Part shown: one piece after another, positions 56,275 through 64,000 of the stretch
Numbering within the stretch: position 1 is the stretch's first letter
Layout of the letters: each line of letters opens with the position of its first letter
NCBI GenBank assembly: GCA_017647225.1
Contig: JAGCLA010000046.1
Location: forward strand, 62,001 to 126,000
Source: Bacteroidaceae bacterium
Lineage (GTDB): Bacteria > Bacteroidota > Bacteroidia > Bacteroidales > Bacteroidaceae
Length of the DNA stretch: 64,000 nucleotides
Direction of reading: 5' to 3'
The notes under the pieces: model-generated
The model's input: only the letters and a program-made list of their open reading frames with translations
Told to the model about the DNA's origin: nothing
Database searches by the model: none
Made by a program: the position numbers and the translations under genes

Positions 56275-59154
56275 TTATCTCAACCTATTGTTCCATGCCG
56301 GAGATATATCGAGTTCAAGCCCTGAAATCATGCTCATTGTATTCAAATTTCCAGCAAGAGCAAATATAAAGTAGCGATACGACTGTGTCGGGAAATAAGG
56401 AAACAGCACGTCCTGCGTTTCGTTTTTCTTCTCACACCCACTCACCAATTTGAAATTCACTCCGTCGTTACTGCAAAGCAGGAAGCACGACACAAAAGCA
56501 GCAGAACTGCCACTACCCTTTCCTTTGGACAAATAGGCATGCAGCATCAGTTGCATTATGCGTTTAGGTAACTTTGTTCCGAACAGATGCGGACGTGTAA
56601 GAAGCATCACATTGTTACTGCCTGTAAAATTATCGCCCGGGACATATATATGCGTTGCATCGTCGTTATTACGGAACAGTGCAAACGTCCCTCCGGCTCT
56701 AACAGAGCCATTAAAAGAAATATTTATCTTACTCCACACCTTTGCCGACATTGAATATATGTAGCTATAGCCGTAATTGCTATTCAAGAACATCAGTTCG
56801 TCCATTTCGGCATAGCGCACAACCTTTGAGCCACACATGAAATTGAAGAATTCGCCGGCATCGACAACAAAGCCAAGCCCATAGAGAGAAGCTATCTTTC
56901 CTATTATATTGTTACGCTTTAGAACCTCCACATCCTTTGTTTCGTTATCTATAGCTACCGAAAGCCTGATACAACGATTACCGGAAATGAGCATTACTCC
57001 CTGAGTCCCCAGAAACAGTACACCATAATCCGTTCCGCACACCATAGCGGCATTCTGACATATCTCGTGCGACACAGGGTATATGTTGCTGTAAGCCGTC
57101 GCTCCCGACGCATCGACAGCCATAACCTGTATTCCCTCTTGCGAGAACACATAAAGCGGGTGTTCGCCGAACTGCCCCTCGGACATGGCAACCCTATTGG
57201 TAGATAGAGCCATCACACGGCCTTGCGAAAAGGGGTAAGTGCATTTTGCAGGAAAGACAAAAGGGTTATCCACCATTGACACTTTCATCACATTCTCCTT
57301 ATCCTCGTAAACATTCTCCTCTTCGCCACAGTCATCGATGCCTGTAAGCAGCTCCCATGTCGAGTCAAAAGGAATACAGTCTATATCGCGGAACGTGGTA
57401 TCTGCAACCGATTTGCTTATGGTAAAGACAATTTTGTCACCATTCTCAATATCACGCGGAATAAAGAATATCCTGTGCGAGGAGTATTTCTCGGGCGGAA
57501 AGGCCTGGCCTTTATATGTCCATTTGTTCAACGTGTTTGAATAAATAACCTCGTGTACTCCAAGCTCCTCGTTGAAGAGTTCAAGGACATCAGTAATCGG
57601 CATTGTACCTGCTGTTCCGCCATTTGCAAAGACCGATTCTATTGTTACCGCATATCCCAAATACCATTTATGAAGATACTGCGATATGTTAAGATGCTTA
57701 TGAGGCAAGAGAGGGAAACATTTCCTGAACCATTCGGTGTCGTAACATATAAAAACCGTCATCTCATAGGCACGTGAGTCGGGATAAGAGAGTAAAGGAG
57801 GAAGCATGTATGTTTCTTTGTCGGAATCATAGCCCACATAGACATTCTCGAAATAGTTCATCACGACAGATGTGCCATTCTGTGTCTTTATCTTTGTCTT
57901 CAAGACAACCATATCAAGCATCTCCTTTCCCGTATATGTAGGCAACAACGAAGAACGCTCATATCCTTTGAAGAAATATTCGCGTAACGAAGCTACATGT
58001 AACCTGTTGTTGAACATATAGCTACATTCCGGGACTATCGACGAGAACGACTGACGTTGCTCAAAGCTGCTTAAGGAGTCCTGCATTACGATGTTCGACT
58101 GCGACACGTCATCGACAGAGTACAGACATTTGCCACCAATACTATACTCCGCTATTTTATAATACAATGACGCATCACTTACTTCGTTCCACAATTCATT
58201 AAGTTCCTTGTCCTTATACACTTCGAACTTTTCTGTGGTACGCAGTTTTGTTTCCGTATCAAGTACCGACACTCTCGCTTCTGTAATCCCTTTTCCCATT
58301 ATCGACCCCGTCGTAAAGACATCAATGCCTACAATCACACCGTCCCAATCCTCCAACTTGAGATTCTGGAACTCGAATTGCGGCTTGAAGCCAAGCACCC
58401 TGACTTTATAGGTCGATTCCGTTGCCGTCTCATTGTTCTTTGTCGCAACCAGATTACCGCTATCACGTTTCATTCCATCAATTTCAGCCTCATCACTGAC
58501 ATATATTATATGCGAGGTATAAATGTATGACCCGTCATACAAGCGCAAGGCGAACCTGAACAATGCACGGTCGATATAATACCCCTCTTTGTTGGCTTTT
58601 GATATACACTCGTCGAAATACCCTTGTGAATTATATTGCCACAACGAAGATATTGCAGAATCAACCAGAGAAGTAGTGAATGTGGCATCGGTATTTATCT
58701 CATGTACAGATGACGAAGGTGTAATCTTCAGTACTGGAATTATTGGGGAATTACCGAGCCAACGGTATGTACCACCGGAATAGATAAGGTAAAGAATCCC
58801 AGTGTCTGTCATACACGCAGCCACATACCCCACAAATTCTATCATTCTGACACTCTTCAGCAGCGGGAAGTAGAGCTTGGCACCATGATTGTCGAGCAAT
58901 CGTTGCCATTCCGAGTCGTACAAATCGACATCGCGTGTCGTGTTGTTCTTTATACAGAAATAGCACATAGCCTTGTCGTGCCAATATATTTCGGAATACG
59001 TACCCTCCAATCCTACATTCTCGACAAATTCAGGTATAGGACGCAACGCACCATTTACAGTACGCATATTGATGAGTTCCAAGCACTCCCCATCGTCGGC
59101 AAGTATATTGTCATTACTCCTCACCATACCCTTAAATGAAAAATTCTTATGCAT
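56275..59154 (-). CDS. Large phage tail/stabilisation-like protein
   Basis: 959 residues, no signal peptide or membrane segment. It begins MHKNFSFKGMVRSNDNILAD and GECLELINMRTVNGALRPIP, a start typical of proteins named stabilisation or tail-hub proteins in podoviruses of Bacteroidetes. The rest is beta-rich and propeller-like (GDKIVFTISKSVADTTF, GVLFLGTQGVMLISGNRCI, GSVRAGGTFALFRNNDDATH). Assignment is from resemblance and position after capsid, holin and spanin genes, not from a specific motif. It is the last gene of the cassette. Confidence 0.6.
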   Translation of the reverse strand: MHKNFSFKGMVRSNDNILADDGECLELINMRTVNGALRPIPEFVENVGLEGTYSEIYWHDKAMCYFCIKNNTTRDVDLYDSEWQRLLDNHGAKLYFPLLKSVRMIEFVGYVAACMTDTGILYLIYSGGTYRWLGNSPIIPVLKITPSSSVHEINTDATFTTSLVDSAISSLWQYNSQGYFDECISKANKEGYYIDRALFRFALRLYDGSYIYTSHIIYVSDEAEIDGMKRDSGNLVATKNNETATESTYKVRVLGFKPQFEFQNLKLEDWDGVIVGIDVFTTGSIMGKGITEARVSVLDTETKLRTTEKFEVYKDKELNELWNEVSDASLYYKIAEYSIGGKCLYSVDDVSQSNIVMQDSLSSFEQRQSFSSIVPECSYMFNNRLHVASLREYFFKGYERSSLLPTYTGKEMLDMVVLKTKIKTQNGTSVVMNYFENVYVGYDSDKETYMLPPLLSYPDSRAYEMTVFICYDTEWFRKCFPLLPHKHLNISQYLHKWYLGYAVTIESVFANGGTAGTMPITDVLELFNEELGVHEVIYSNTLNKWTYKGQAFPPEKYSSHRIFFIPRDIENGDKIVFTISKSVADTTFRDIDCIPFDSTWELLTGIDDCGEEENVYEDKENVMKVSMVDNPFVFPAKCTYPFSQGRVMALSTNRVAMSEGQFGEHPLYVFSQEGIQVMAVDASGATAYSNIYPVSHEICQNAAMVCGTDYGVLFLGTQGVMLISGNRCIRLSVAIDNETKDVEVLKRNNIIGKIASLYGLGFVVDAGEFFNFMCGSKVVRYAEMDELMFLNSNYGYSYIYSMSAKVWSKINISFNGSVRAGGTFALFRNNDDATHIYVPGDNFTGSNNVMLLTRPHLFGTKLPKRIMQLMLHAYLSKGKGSGSSAAFVSCFLLCSNDGVNFKLVSGCEKKNETQDVLFPYFPTQSYRYFIFALAGNLNTMSMISGLELDISPAWNNRLR

Positions 59155-59160
59155 ATATAT

Positions 59161-59544
59161 CTACTTTTTCAATATCAACTTACGCAACAGGTCAAAAACG
59201 CCCATTTTCCACAACACAGCAATCACCGGCAATATCAACAGCAGAAGTGCCTTTGAAGAGCTTTTCTCCTTTACCGTCACCATTCGCTCGGTATAAACAG
59301 TATCACACTTCACAACAGTGTCATGCAGCAGACGCTCCTTGTACAAGGTACGATACTTTGTAAAAAAGACAGTGTCGCATCTTTCCCTTATCACAATACT
59401 GTCCCTGACAATTACACTATCGACAAGCACGCGTCCTGTATGCGTGCTTGTCGATGCACGTTCTACCGATGCCGTTTCTATTCCCCTACACCCTGTCAGC
59501 AGGAGAATCATTGCACTAAGAACGATTCTCTTCATTTTTCTCAT
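59161..59544 (-). CDS. Spanin-like lipoprotein with C-terminal membrane helix
   Basis: 127 residues. The N-terminus is a lipoprotein signal (MKRIVLSAMILLLTGC, lipid Cys at residue 19), the middle is beta-strand-rich with repeated DTVxxxxR-type motifs, and the C-terminus is a membrane helix (ALLLLILPVIAVLWKMGVF) with basic residues. An outer-membrane lipid anchor plus a C-terminal inner-membrane helix is the layout of unimolecular spanins, which fuse the two membranes in the last step of lysis. It overlaps the holin-like gene by 29 bases. ATG 59535 is an alternative start. Confidence 0.65.
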   Translation of the reverse strand: MRKMKRIVLSAMILLLTGCRGIETASVERASTSTHTGRVLVDSVIVRDSIVIRERCDTVFFTKYRTLYKERLLHDTVVKCDTVYTERMVTVKEKSSSKALLLLILPVIAVLWKMGVFDLLRKLILKK

Positions 59545-59989
59545 AATTGAAATAATCTTTCAAACAGGCATAACGTTCCAGAACACGAAGGCTCATTATG
59601 TAATGAAGAAAATCGAGTATGCGGTAAAGCGTACTTTTTTCGTTCGTTATAAGACGTGCATTCCGCAATATGTTGGTACCATAAAAGTATATGGCAACAT
59701 ATATCATGAACGAAACGCAATGAACAGCTACAATCTCTTCTCCTTTCAAATGCCCCAACATATAAATGGATGTAACCATGACAAAATATATCGTGGCATC
59801 ACGGAAAAAGCAGAATGCCTTACGGAAGCTCCAGTCGCGACGGTTTCCTATATCGGCCAAAAGACCGATAACAAAGTTCACGCTAAAAAGAAATACCAAC
59901 CCGAATATCTCATTCTTTATCGGGAACAGCAACCCTGCTATATTGGCAAGCAGGGATGCAAAAACGAGTTTAACACTATCCATAACCAT
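59516..59989 (-). CDS. Phage holin-like membrane protein
   Basis: 157 residues with four predicted membrane helices (LVFASLLANIAGLLFPI, IFGLVFLFSVNFVIGLLAD, ATIYFVMVTSIYMLG, VHCVSFMIYVAIYFYG), a basic loop (IGNRRDWSFRKAF) and a charged C-terminus. The pattern fits holins of the phage_holin_4 kind, which release lysin through the inner membrane. Its neighbour is the spanin-like gene, but no lysin gene is seen in the window. Confidence 0.6.
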   Translation of the reverse strand: MVMDSVKLVFASLLANIAGLLFPIKNEIFGLVFLFSVNFVIGLLADIGNRRDWSFRKAFCFFRDATIYFVMVTSIYMLGHLKGEEIVAVHCVSFMIYVAIYFYGTNILRNARLITNEKSTLYRILDFLHYIMSLRVLERYACLKDYFNYEKNEENRS

Positions 59990-59990
59990 A

Positions 59991-60638
59991 TCACCTTTTC
60001 ACATTTTCATTTCCTGTACAAAGAGCCATGGCAAACGACATGAAAGACTTTGATGCATCGTGCTTTTCAAACACATTGTACAAAAGAGATGCACAGGCAT
60101 AGGCTACAGCGTCGGCCAGATGTTCGTCACATTGCACCACCCCTTCATTGATGTTATACTGCGCCTCATATACAAAATGTATCAGCACGTCATCGCTATT
60201 GTAAGGAAACGGTTTGACAGTACGCTTTCCCTCTTCCGTCACACCCTCGACACATATAGGCCTGTAGAGACCGGCAAACAGATTGCCGTTAAGGGCACAT
60301 ACAGCATCGAGAGAGTCGGACGAGGATATATAGAAACAAGGCTTTTTCCACGAATTGAGCTGCACCGAAACAAGACGTACAAAATCATCGGGCAGGAGTA
60401 TCGAAGGACAACCGTCAGAAGACGACACGAACTGTCGGTCAGACGATGAAAGAGCCTTCACATTCACATACCCCCTTGCTGAATTCTTCTGCACCAGAGC
60501 AACAGCCTGTGGCAGAAGTTCCATTATGGTATAGTCGAGCGAACGCTTGTCATCGGTTATCAACGACACATCGTAATCACCTTCAGCCTCATTGACAAGG
60601 AAACGTACTTTTTTCACTAACTCAGCGGTGGTAATCAT
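59991..60638 (-). CDS. Probable phage head-tail adaptor protein
   Basis: About 215 residues. The N-terminal MITTAELVKKVRFLVNEAEG and the helical segment DYTIMELLPQAVALVQKNSA, followed by beta-rich middle (SILLPDDFVRLVSVQLNSW) and a C-terminal helix (ADAVAYACASLLYNVFEKHD), resemble adaptor/connector proteins of tailed phages. Evidence is pattern and context only. The ATG at 60638 overlaps the previous stop (ATGA), which rules against the TTG at 60644. Confidence 0.5.
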   Translation of the reverse strand: MITTAELVKKVRFLVNEAEGDYDVSLITDDKRSLDYTIMELLPQAVALVQKNSARGYVNVKALSSSDRQFVSSSDGCPSILLPDDFVRLVSVQLNSWKKPCFYISSSDSLDAVCALNGNLFAGLYRPICVEGVTEEGKRTVKPFPYNSDDVLIHFVYEAQYNINEGVVQCDEHLADAVAYACASLLYNVFEKHDASKSFMSFAMALCTGNENVKR

Positions 60639-61072
60639 AGCCAATTAGGAAATGCGACACCCTTTACCAAGGCAACAGCCTTTATCTGGCTCTTGTTTTG
60701 CAGTTCGGCTAAGGTGCAGCAGTAAGGCTCACCCATCAACACCATACGCGCCTGTTGCATGTTGGTAACTTCAGGGAATGTGTTCAAGGCATCATCTTGC
60801 GACAGAGAGCCATTCTCAACCTGTTCAACCACATCACGTTCATCGTGTATCACCTCTACCCTTCCACGTTTTATTTCACCATTACGGAAGGCATCGCTGT
60901 TCTCTATCGCTTTCTGGAACAGCGCGTTCTCGGTAACATATTGGGCAGGATATACACCTGTCGAATTTATCGAGCCACCGGTAAATTCAATACGCACAAG
61001 TGCCTTACCTATACGGAAATAGCTGTTACGTTCAATCTGCCCATGAATTTCGTATGTTATTCTCTTCTTCAT
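60635..61072 (-). CDS. Small phage-like structural protein, unknown
   Basis: About 145 residues (MKKRITYEIHGQIERNSYF), with no signal peptide or membrane segment. The N-terminal half is beta-rich (GKALVRIEFTGGSINSTG), the C-terminal half helical (MQQARMVLMGEPYCCTLAEL). Not recognised. Position right after the capsid gene suggests a head decoration or fibre protein. The frame could start further upstream at 61123, but that lies in a hairpin; ATG 61072 is chosen. Confidence 0.55.
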   Translation of the reverse strand: MKKRITYEIHGQIERNSYFRIGKALVRIEFTGGSINSTGVYPAQYVTENALFQKAIENSDAFRNGEIKRGRVEVIHDERDVVEQVENGSLSQDDALNTFPEVTNMQQARMVLMGEPYCCTLAELQNKSQIKAVALVKGVAFPNWL

Positions 61073-61094
61073 CTTTATGTTTCTTTGATTTTGA

Positions 61095-61126
61095 ACGATG
61101 CCCGCCCCAAAAGGCCCGGGCATCGT
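61095..61126 (-). terminator. Hairpin after the capsid-like gene (possible attenuator)
   Basis: ACGATGCCCG/CGGGCATCGT arms around a 12-base loop between capsid and downstream gene. No T-run follows, so it may stabilise the capsid mRNA end or only partly terminate. Confidence 0.5.
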
Positions 61127-61135
61127 CTTTTATGT

Positions 61136-62755
61136 TTACACTAAAATCTCGCCGGTATATTCAACCCAAGTGTTACCATTGAAGGTCACGACAGAACCTG
61201 CGCCAAACCATTTCTTTGAAACGCCGTCAACCTCATGATTGACATCGGCTGTCAGGATAACCACATCGTTCACATTAGGTGACGAAGGCAACTCGGCTGC
61301 ACTTGTAACGCGTGAAGCACCCGGAATATCACTCTCAGAGGCAGAGCCATTGACCCAGATATGTGAATAACCCTTTAAGCACAAGCAGTCGATGGTCATC
61401 ACAACCTCGCGTTTTGCCTCTTCGCCATCGACATTCTCGGTCTTGGCATCCTCGTTCTTCATGTAATAGCGTACAAGACCGTTCTCGTCGATAAGACCAC
61501 CGCAGTGAGCATAGCCAAGAGCGTCAAGTGTCGGGTCGTGGATAAGGTCGATATCACCGAACACGGTATGTATCTTAGTACACTCGATGCCGAACACCTT
61601 GTCACCTGTCACGCTGATGTTCTTGTGCAGTGTAAGGTCAATTTTCTGAATATCGTTCAAGAGTTGCTTACCCAAGAGCCAAATAGCTCTCTTGGTGCAA
61701 TTGAATCCTGTAAATTTCACCATTGACAGGTTTATCAAATCGGCAAAAGTGATATTTGAAGAGAGGTCATACTGGCGTTTGAACTGCCAACGGATACCCT
61801 TTGAGAAGTAATCCCACTGGTAACCCATAGCATTGTCCATAGCCTGTACCTTGAACTTACCCGGCTGACCTACCCATGCTGTACGGCAGCTCTCAAGACG
61901 GAACTGACGCAACACAGCCTCGGCAATCTGCGCCTCGCTGAACTGTATGCGTTTCTTCTGCGCAGCAAAATAATCACTTACGATGCTGTTACAAAGCTGC
62001 TTCTGCAAATACATACGTTCAGGCACAGGAACAATTGTCGAAGGTGCAATGAACTTCTGTGTTTCGTAAGCTGCCGAAGAGAGCAATATGATTTCTGTTC
62101 CGGCAGGGATTGTAGGAACCACGCAATAGTCGTCGCTTGCATTGACCTTTGGACCATTGACAGCCATAGCGATAGGCGCTTCGGTAGTGCTGTTCTTTCC
62201 TACGAAGAAGAGCATGAGGTCAACACCCGAGAGCTCTATCTGGCCTGTCGGGTCGTATCCGTTCACACCTTTACAAATAGCAGTATAGTACTCCTGGAAA
62301 ATTTTTCTCTCGCCGGTTGTAGAGAACGGAATCTCGGCGCGTGTAGCCTTTATACCTGTATATGTTTCGTTGGTATAGGCCTTTGAGCGTTTGTCATCGA
62401 TGAGATAGTGATCGACCTCAAATGAGTTTACTCGTACCTGACGGCGTATCTTACGCTTGATGGTGTCGATAACACTCTCATCGCTGGCAATACCGATTAT
62501 CTGGTCATCGGAGTCGGCATCGATAAAATCGCTTCCCAACTCTCTTGCATTCGATACGGTAGTTGCCTCACCATTACCCTGCGAAGGCAAACCTGCAATG
62601 CCATTGGACGGCTTGGGCGAGCCTGCCGGTACTACATTTACAGCAGCCAAAATTGTTCCTGCAACAGCGTCGCCGAAGATGTAACATGCGATAGCTACCA
62701 ACGACATGATTACAAACAGAGGGTTCTCCCTCAAAAAAGAAATGATTTTTTTCAT
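61136..62755 (-). CDS. Phage major capsid-like protein with N-terminal membrane segment
   Basis: 539 residues. Segments KFKVQAMDNAMGYQWDYFSK, MVKFTGFNCTKRAIWLLGKQ and VFGDIDLIHDPTLDALGYAH resemble SU10-like (DUF5309-type) HK97-fold capsid proteins, and a scaffold-like gene lies directly upstream, as is normal in phage head modules. Unusually, residues about 11-40 (NPLFVIMSLVAIACYIFGDA) form a strong membrane helix, followed by a Gly/Pro/Ser-rich linker. An alternative reading is a membrane-anchored relative of capsid proteins. Confidence 0.6.
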   Translation of the reverse strand: MKKIISFLRENPLFVIMSLVAIACYIFGDAVAGTILAAVNVVPAGSPKPSNGIAGLPSQGNGEATTVSNARELGSDFIDADSDDQIIGIASDESVIDTIKRKIRRQVRVNSFEVDHYLIDDKRSKAYTNETYTGIKATRAEIPFSTTGERKIFQEYYTAICKGVNGYDPTGQIELSGVDLMLFFVGKNSTTEAPIAMAVNGPKVNASDDYCVVPTIPAGTEIILLSSAAYETQKFIAPSTIVPVPERMYLQKQLCNSIVSDYFAAQKKRIQFSEAQIAEAVLRQFRLESCRTAWVGQPGKFKVQAMDNAMGYQWDYFSKGIRWQFKRQYDLSSNITFADLINLSMVKFTGFNCTKRAIWLLGKQLLNDIQKIDLTLHKNISVTGDKVFGIECTKIHTVFGDIDLIHDPTLDALGYAHCGGLIDENGLVRYYMKNEDAKTENVDGEEAKREVVMTIDCLCLKGYSHIWVNGSASESDIPGASRVTSAAELPSSPNVNDVVILTADVNHEVDGVSKKWFGAGSVVTFNGNTWVEYTGEILV

Positions 62756-62790
62756 AGTAAAAATTTATTGATTAATAAATAGGTAAATTG

Positions 62791-63567
62791 TCAAGCATTA
62801 AGCGCCTTGTCGATAAGTGAGTTACGTTTGCGCTTTACATCAGTGTCGGGAGCAACGCTGCTGATACCCTTTGGCATACCATCGCCAAACTCCTCTTTCA
62901 TTCGACGGATATTTGTGTTGCGTCCCTTGATATCACCTGCCACAAAAGCGTCTTCGACATCCTTCTCATAGGTTATGGCATGGTCGAGAGCCACACATAC
63001 TTCATTTGTGTATTTACCGGCCAATATCGGGAACACGAGGCTCTCCCACACCTTATCCATAAACTCCGAAGCATCGTATCCCTTGCTCTTGCAGAACTCC
63101 TCTATCACAGGCACACTTTCGGTTATGTTCTTCTCATACTCATGACGGTCGTTTGCAAGACGCATCATTTCATCTTTACGCTCCTCTTCAGCAAGCATTA
63201 TCTCCTCGAACTCCGGGCTATCCTCATCGAGCATCATAAAGGAGTTGCCGAAATAGCGTGCCATTGCGCTATGAGCTTTGCGTTTGCCGTTTATCACGTC
63301 CATGAGCATTTGTGCCAAACGAGGGTCACGCTCAAGGATTCCCGCAAGACGCTCATTCTGCTCCTTATTGACTTTAAGATGTTGAAGCAATAGTTCCTGT
63401 GAGAACTTGTCGGAGATGTCAAAATCTTCGCCAAAGATTTTCTTCAGTTCATTACCAAGGATTGAATCAGAGTGTTCAACCTGTGGCTGTGTCACACTTT
63501 CCGCGCTGTTGTTTACAGGCGGATTTACAACTTCACTGTTGTTTGGATTTTTAATTTTCTGTTCCAT
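62791..63567 (-). CDS. Phage scaffold-like protein
   Basis: About 258 residues. I start at the ATG at 63567 (MEQKIKNPNNSEV); the frame extends to 63681 but those codons precede a likely promoter. It is highly charged and helical: an acidic disordered N-terminus, coiled coils (SQELLLQHLKVNKEQNERL, FEEIMLAEEERKDEMMRLA) and a basic C-terminus (VKRKRNSLIDKALNA). This and its place before the capsid-like gene fit a capsid assembly scaffold. Confidence 0.58.
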   Translation of the reverse strand: MEQKIKNPNNSEVVNPPVNNSAESVTQPQVEHSDSILGNELKKIFGEDFDISDKFSQELLLQHLKVNKEQNERLAGILERDPRLAQMLMDVINGKRKAHSAMARYFGNSFMMLDEDSPEFEEIMLAEEERKDEMMRLANDRHEYEKNITESVPVIEEFCKSKGYDASEFMDKVWESLVFPILAGKYTNEVCVALDHAITYEKDVEDAFVAGDIKGRNTNIRRMKEEFGDGMPKGISSVAPDTDVKRKRNSLIDKALNA

Positions 63568-63587
63568 ATTTTTCTGTTTTACGACAG

Positions 63588-63595
63588 CAAAGGAA
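63588..63595 (-). promoter_or_regulatory. Possible promoter of the phage-like cassette
   Basis: TTCCTTTG on the minus strand, one base off TAnnTTTG, 20 bases before the scaffold start. Confidence 0.35.
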
Positions 63596-63710
63596 CAACA
63601 GAAACCATGCGACAAAGTTGCTGAAATGACAATAAGAATATATTTTTTCCATTTTCGCATATGTTGAAAACTTAATGGCAAAACAGCAAACTTTTAGCCA
63701 ATTTTGGCTA

Positions 63711-63718
63711 TATTTTTG
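63711..63718 (+). promoter_or_regulatory. Promoter of the divergent ORF, -7 box
   Basis: TATTTTTG, exact match to TAnnTTTG, 20 bases before the ATG at 63739. Confidence 0.5.
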
Positions 63719-63738
63719 TAGTCAAAAAAACAAAAGCA

Positions 63739-64000
63739 ATGAAAAACACAGCCATTAATTCTGTTCGCGAGATGCGCAAACAGGATGTCATCAACAGTTT
63801 TTATGACTCTTATAAGGAATTAAGAAAAATCAAACCTTACGCAACACAGAACGATGTTATAGAATACGCAGCCAAGAGAAAGGCTCCCCGGTTCTATGTG
63901 ACATTCGAAAATGCCCGACGTTTCATATCATTGTTATCGCGGAAAAAGAAATTACCTATCAGGAACGAGAACAAGATAGCAATGTATAAAGAGATATTCC
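63739..64000 (+). CDS. Partial ORF divergent from the phage-like cassette, unknown
   Basis: At least 87 residues, open to the window end. It starts MKNTAINSVREMRKQDVIN and is basic and helical (DSYKELRKIKPYATQNDVIE, FYVTFENARRFISLLSRKKK), with no signal peptide. It could be a DNA-binding regulator of the cassette, but no certain HTH is seen. Its position and direction mean that terminase and portal genes are not immediately upstream of the scaffold gene on the same strand. Confidence 0.6.
   Translation, partial: MKNTAINSVREMRKQDVINSFYDSYKELRKIKPYATQNDVIEYAAKRKAPRFYVTFENARRFISLLSRKKKLPIRNENKIAMYKEIF

Noticed and set aside
56275..63681. Microvirus (single-stranded DNA) prophage
   Set aside because: No replication initiator or pilot protein pattern; scaffold, adaptor, holin and a 959-residue tail-like gene fit a tailed phage better.

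Overview
This window looks like the chromosome of a Bacteroidales bacterium (Bacteroidaceae/Prevotellaceae type; the genus cannot be fixed from sequence alone). Evidence: many promoters carry the Bacteroidetes -7 box (TAnnTTTG), there is a bacterial V-type ATPase operon with a DUF2764 gene, a eukaryote-like GT3 glycogen synthase, pyrBI, BspA-like repeat proteins, a degenerate type IX sorting tail and a GH20 lipoprotein.

Layout. 0-5.8 kb: aldehyde dehydrogenase end, dnaB, ispE, a metallo-beta-lactamase-fold hydrolase, murB, hemolysin III. 5.9-10.2 kb: glycogen phosphorylase and glycogen synthase. 10.6-18.1 kb: seven-gene V-type ATPase operon (E, DUF2764, A, B, D, I, K). 18.4-23.9 kb: MORN protein, YhcH protein, glycogen branching enzyme, membrane protein, outer-membrane protein, probably one operon. 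24-27.7 kb: PBP1A and an inactive-looking M16 protein. 27.9-30.6 kb: pyrB, pyrI, flavin reductase, beta-barrel protein. 30.6-38 kb: glyA, GH20 hexosaminidase, phoH, purC, ubiE/menG, aroE. 38-43.1 kb: a RelA/SpoT homologue followed by a sorting-tail protein and two transglutaminase-like paralogues. 43.3-52.7 kb: pheS, a histidine phosphatase, nth, pgk, a TPR protein, a four-copy repeat array, gapA, a very small lipoprotein, an mscL remnant and guaA.

From the 3' end of guaA to 56.2 kb lies an accessory island. It has AT-rich ORFans, a recombinase-like HTH fragment, a copy of the guaA 3' end (possible attachment site) and eight copies of a roughly 100-nt element whose stems are kept by compensatory changes. 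From 56.3 kb to the window end is a phage-like cassette on the minus strand: scaffold-like protein, capsid-like protein with an N-terminal membrane segment, small structural proteins, holin-like protein, a one-gene spanin-like lipoprotein and a 959-residue tail/stabilisation-like protein. No integrase, terminase, portal or lysin is visible.

The best candidates for something new are the covarying repeat element at 52.7-55.3 kb, the guaA gene whose glutaminase domain has lost its catalytic residues, and the phage-like cassette. No tRNA, rRNA, CRISPR array or intact insertion sequence was recognised. All family assignments are by eye from motifs; no database search was run.
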